Source of the DNA: a bacterium
GTDB taxonomy: Bacteria; SM23-31; JAUVVT01
Direction of reading: 5' to 3'
Assembly: GCA_030604505.1 (NCBI GenBank)
Contig: JAUVVT010000146.1
Location: 1 to 5,867, forward strand
Length of the DNA stretch: 5,867 bases
The position numbers and the translations under genes are program-made. Below, piece by piece: positions 4,844 to 5,867 of the stretch (its first letter is position 1; each line of letters starts with the position of its first letter). The notes below the pieces were generated by a model. The model was not told where the DNA came from. It ran no database searches and saw only the letters and a program-made list of their open reading frames with translations.

Positions 4844-5567
4844 CAAAAATAATCGTTCCGTATGAGAGTGGGTTATGAAAGGCAGGCGGAGACCAGGAGG
4901 TAGCTATGAAACTGCCGTTTCTTCTTTCACCTCTGCAGAAATCTATTTTCCAGCTGTCTCCCGGAACGGGAGGAACATTCGGAGAGGTATAAATCTGGTC
5001 GAATGGGATTGCAACTTCAAAATCCCAGTATTTGTCAACATCTTCTCTATTATCGACAGTTCCGACCACTTTAACGGCACTTTTCAAGCCCACGCAGTCC
5101 CATTTCCAAAGCTGATAAATGTCTTTTCTGTCATTATATTTATTAAGCAAATAAAGGTCTAAAATTGCATTCAGGGGATTGATTTCGAATTCATAGTATG
5201 TTTTCGATGCACCGTCGGCATCGATAAAAAACTCGACAACCTCTTCCTCCCACAGATGGCCGTCATATTCAGTCATAGTTGCCCATATATCATCATCCTC
5301 AACGTGAAATGCTCCATAAAGATATTTATCATCCCAGAGCCACTTAAAGGTTGTCTTCAATTCGGGAACCGAGCCGTCCGTGTTATTCACAAACTCCGCC
5401 TCTTCTGCTTTTTCCCATACTCCCTCATCTATACTGCCGTCAATTACAATATTTTCAGCTGTTTTATAACAGTGATATACAGGCAGATTGTCGGCAGTAT
5501 CTTTTTTTGAGCAAAAAAATATTGAAGCGGTAAAAACCATAAGAATAAATATTTTTTTGATAAGCAT
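4830..5567 (-). CDS. CBM9-like carbohydrate-binding protein, probable lipoprotein
   Basis: A 245-residue protein, nearly all of it one CBM9-like/DUF1083-type beta-sandwich domain (about 38-243). Characteristic pieces are VIDGSIDEGVWEKAEE (41-56), the strand TTFKWLWDDKYLYGAFHVED (72-91), DGHLWEEEVVEFFIDADG (102-119), YYEFEINPLNAILD (124-137), W-D-F-E-V-A-I-P-F (181-189), and the end SWSPPAFHNPLSYGTIIFE (224-242). Such domains bind sugar chain ends or occur alone as extracellular sugar-binding proteins; there is no catalytic module. The N terminus (MLIKKIFILMVFTASIFFCS) is a signal peptide with Cys19 followed by SKKD, suggesting a lipid-anchored protein, although F-F before Cys departs from the usual lipobox. 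The start is supported by AGGAG 7 nt upstream. The same-strand gene upstream encodes a membrane protein, perhaps a transporter, 186 bp away. The ligand is unknown. Confidence 0.9.
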   Translation of the reverse strand: MLIKKIFILMVFTASIFFCSKKDTADNLPVYHCYKTAENIVIDGSIDEGVWEKAEEAEFVNNTDGSVPELKTTFKWLWDDKYLYGAFHVEDDDIWATMTEYDGHLWEEEVVEFFIDADGASKTYYEFEINPLNAILDLYLLNKYNDRKDIYQLWKWDCVGLKSAVKVVGTVDNREDVDKYWDFEVAIPFDQIYTSPNVPPVPGDSWKIDFCRGERRNGSFIATSWSPPAFHNPLSYGTIIFEKEK

Positions 5568-5753
5568 AGTTTTCTCCTGGATTTTTTATTTGTATTATTT
5601 ATAAACGCAGAAACATAGAATTTACGATTTGATAAATCATCCATTTGTCGAAAGCCACAAGTCATTCGACTTATCTATTCCCTATTGGCTATCAAAACTT
5701 GTAAATCAGAATTTATGAATATTGCAGTTGGACTTCCTTTCATTTCACATTAA
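5568..5753. other. Intergenic region between membrane protein and CBM9-like gene
   Basis: The region holds the AGGAG Shine-Dalgarno of the CBM9-like gene and an inverted repeat, GTCGAA (5647-5652) and TTCGAC (5665-5670), around 12 nt. That repeat sits about 80-100 nt before the start codon and could be an operator or a chance match. GATTT/AAATC around GAT near 5629 is a second short hairpin. No convincing -35/-10 pair and no terminator for the upstream gene were found. Confidence 0.4.
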
Positions 5754-5867
5754 TTATTCTTTAGCGGGTCTGTAGATGAATGCAGATACTATTCCACTTA
5801 TCACAGTGGCAATTATTCCGAACATAAACCAGATAAGGGGCCAGCTCCCCGGAAAATTGAAGTTTGC
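5754..5867 (-). CDS. Membrane protein C-terminus (possibly MFS transporter), cut by right edge
   Basis: An open frame of 37 codons enters from the right edge and ends with TAA at 5754-5756. It reads ANFNFPGSWPLIWFMFGIIA, then a further hydrophobic stretch ending AFIYRPAKE. This is a typical last transmembrane helix preceded by a W-x-x-I-W entry and followed by a short basic tail, as in MFS sugar or nucleoside permeases; the family name is a guess from this short piece. Position and strand would suit a substrate transporter paired with the sugar-binding protein downstream. Confidence 0.62.
   Translation of the reverse strand, partial: ANFNFPGSWPLIWFMFGIIATVISGIVSAFIYRPAKE

Noticed and set aside
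4634..4852. Plus-strand 72-codon open frame
   Set aside because: It is built from hairpin repeats and the antisense end of the CBM9-like gene, with no SD and no protein-like pattern.
4875..5665. Open frames at 4875-5162, 5256-5510, 5351-5533 (plus) and 5444-5665 (minus)
   Set aside because: They overlap the CBM9-like gene in other frames. The 5444-5665 frame would read through the good AGGAG/ATG start in the wrong frame and resembles nothing.

Overview
The window is AT-rich bacterial DNA, probably from an uncultured Gram-negative lineage. Supporting signs are a CBM9-like probable lipoprotein, an exported protein with a BamE/SmpA-like stretch, intergenic hairpin repeats of the kind seen in Bacteroidota/Chlorobi/Ignavibacteria-type genomes, and ribosome binding that is split between strong Shine-Dalgarno sites and A-rich leaders without one. 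The phylum assignment is a guess: no rRNA or marker protein in the window settles it.

Left part (1-1945, minus strand): the N-terminal 93 codons of a phospholipase D-like protein run off the left edge, preceded by a good SD and a sigma70-like promoter. Upstream of it lies a complete, intact comM/yifB gene, an AAA+ branch-migration helicase that acts on incoming DNA during natural transformation.

Middle (1946-2800, plus strand): a small orphan membrane protein gene and a 53-codon ORF that looks like a truncated membrane protein start. The pair is bracketed by two direct copies of a 36-bp hairpin repeat (34/36 identical). The left copy touches a perfect 27-bp palindrome; the right copy supplies the stop codon of the short ORF. 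A strong stem-loop terminator follows.

Centre (2804-4422, minus strand): a tRNA-Gln(CTG), then a compact two-gene unit with a 4-nt gap. Its first gene is an ImmA/IrrE-like protein in which HExxH reads HTLAH, so the catalytic Glu is lost and the His ligands are kept. Its second gene is an exported SH3-like plus BamE/SmpA-like protein with a C-terminal membrane hairpin. A sigma70-like promoter with a perfect -10 box precedes the unit.

Right part (4423-5867): a 407-bp gene-free block packed with hairpin repeats, then a CBM9-like carbohydrate-binding probable lipoprotein (minus) and the last 37 residues of a membrane protein, possibly an MFS transporter (minus). These two could work together in sugar or nucleoside uptake, but the 184-bp gap makes a shared operon uncertain.

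The most unusual items are the pseudo-peptidase/exported-protein pair and the repeat-bracketed membrane gene. Neither amounts to a demonstrated new system from this sequence alone.
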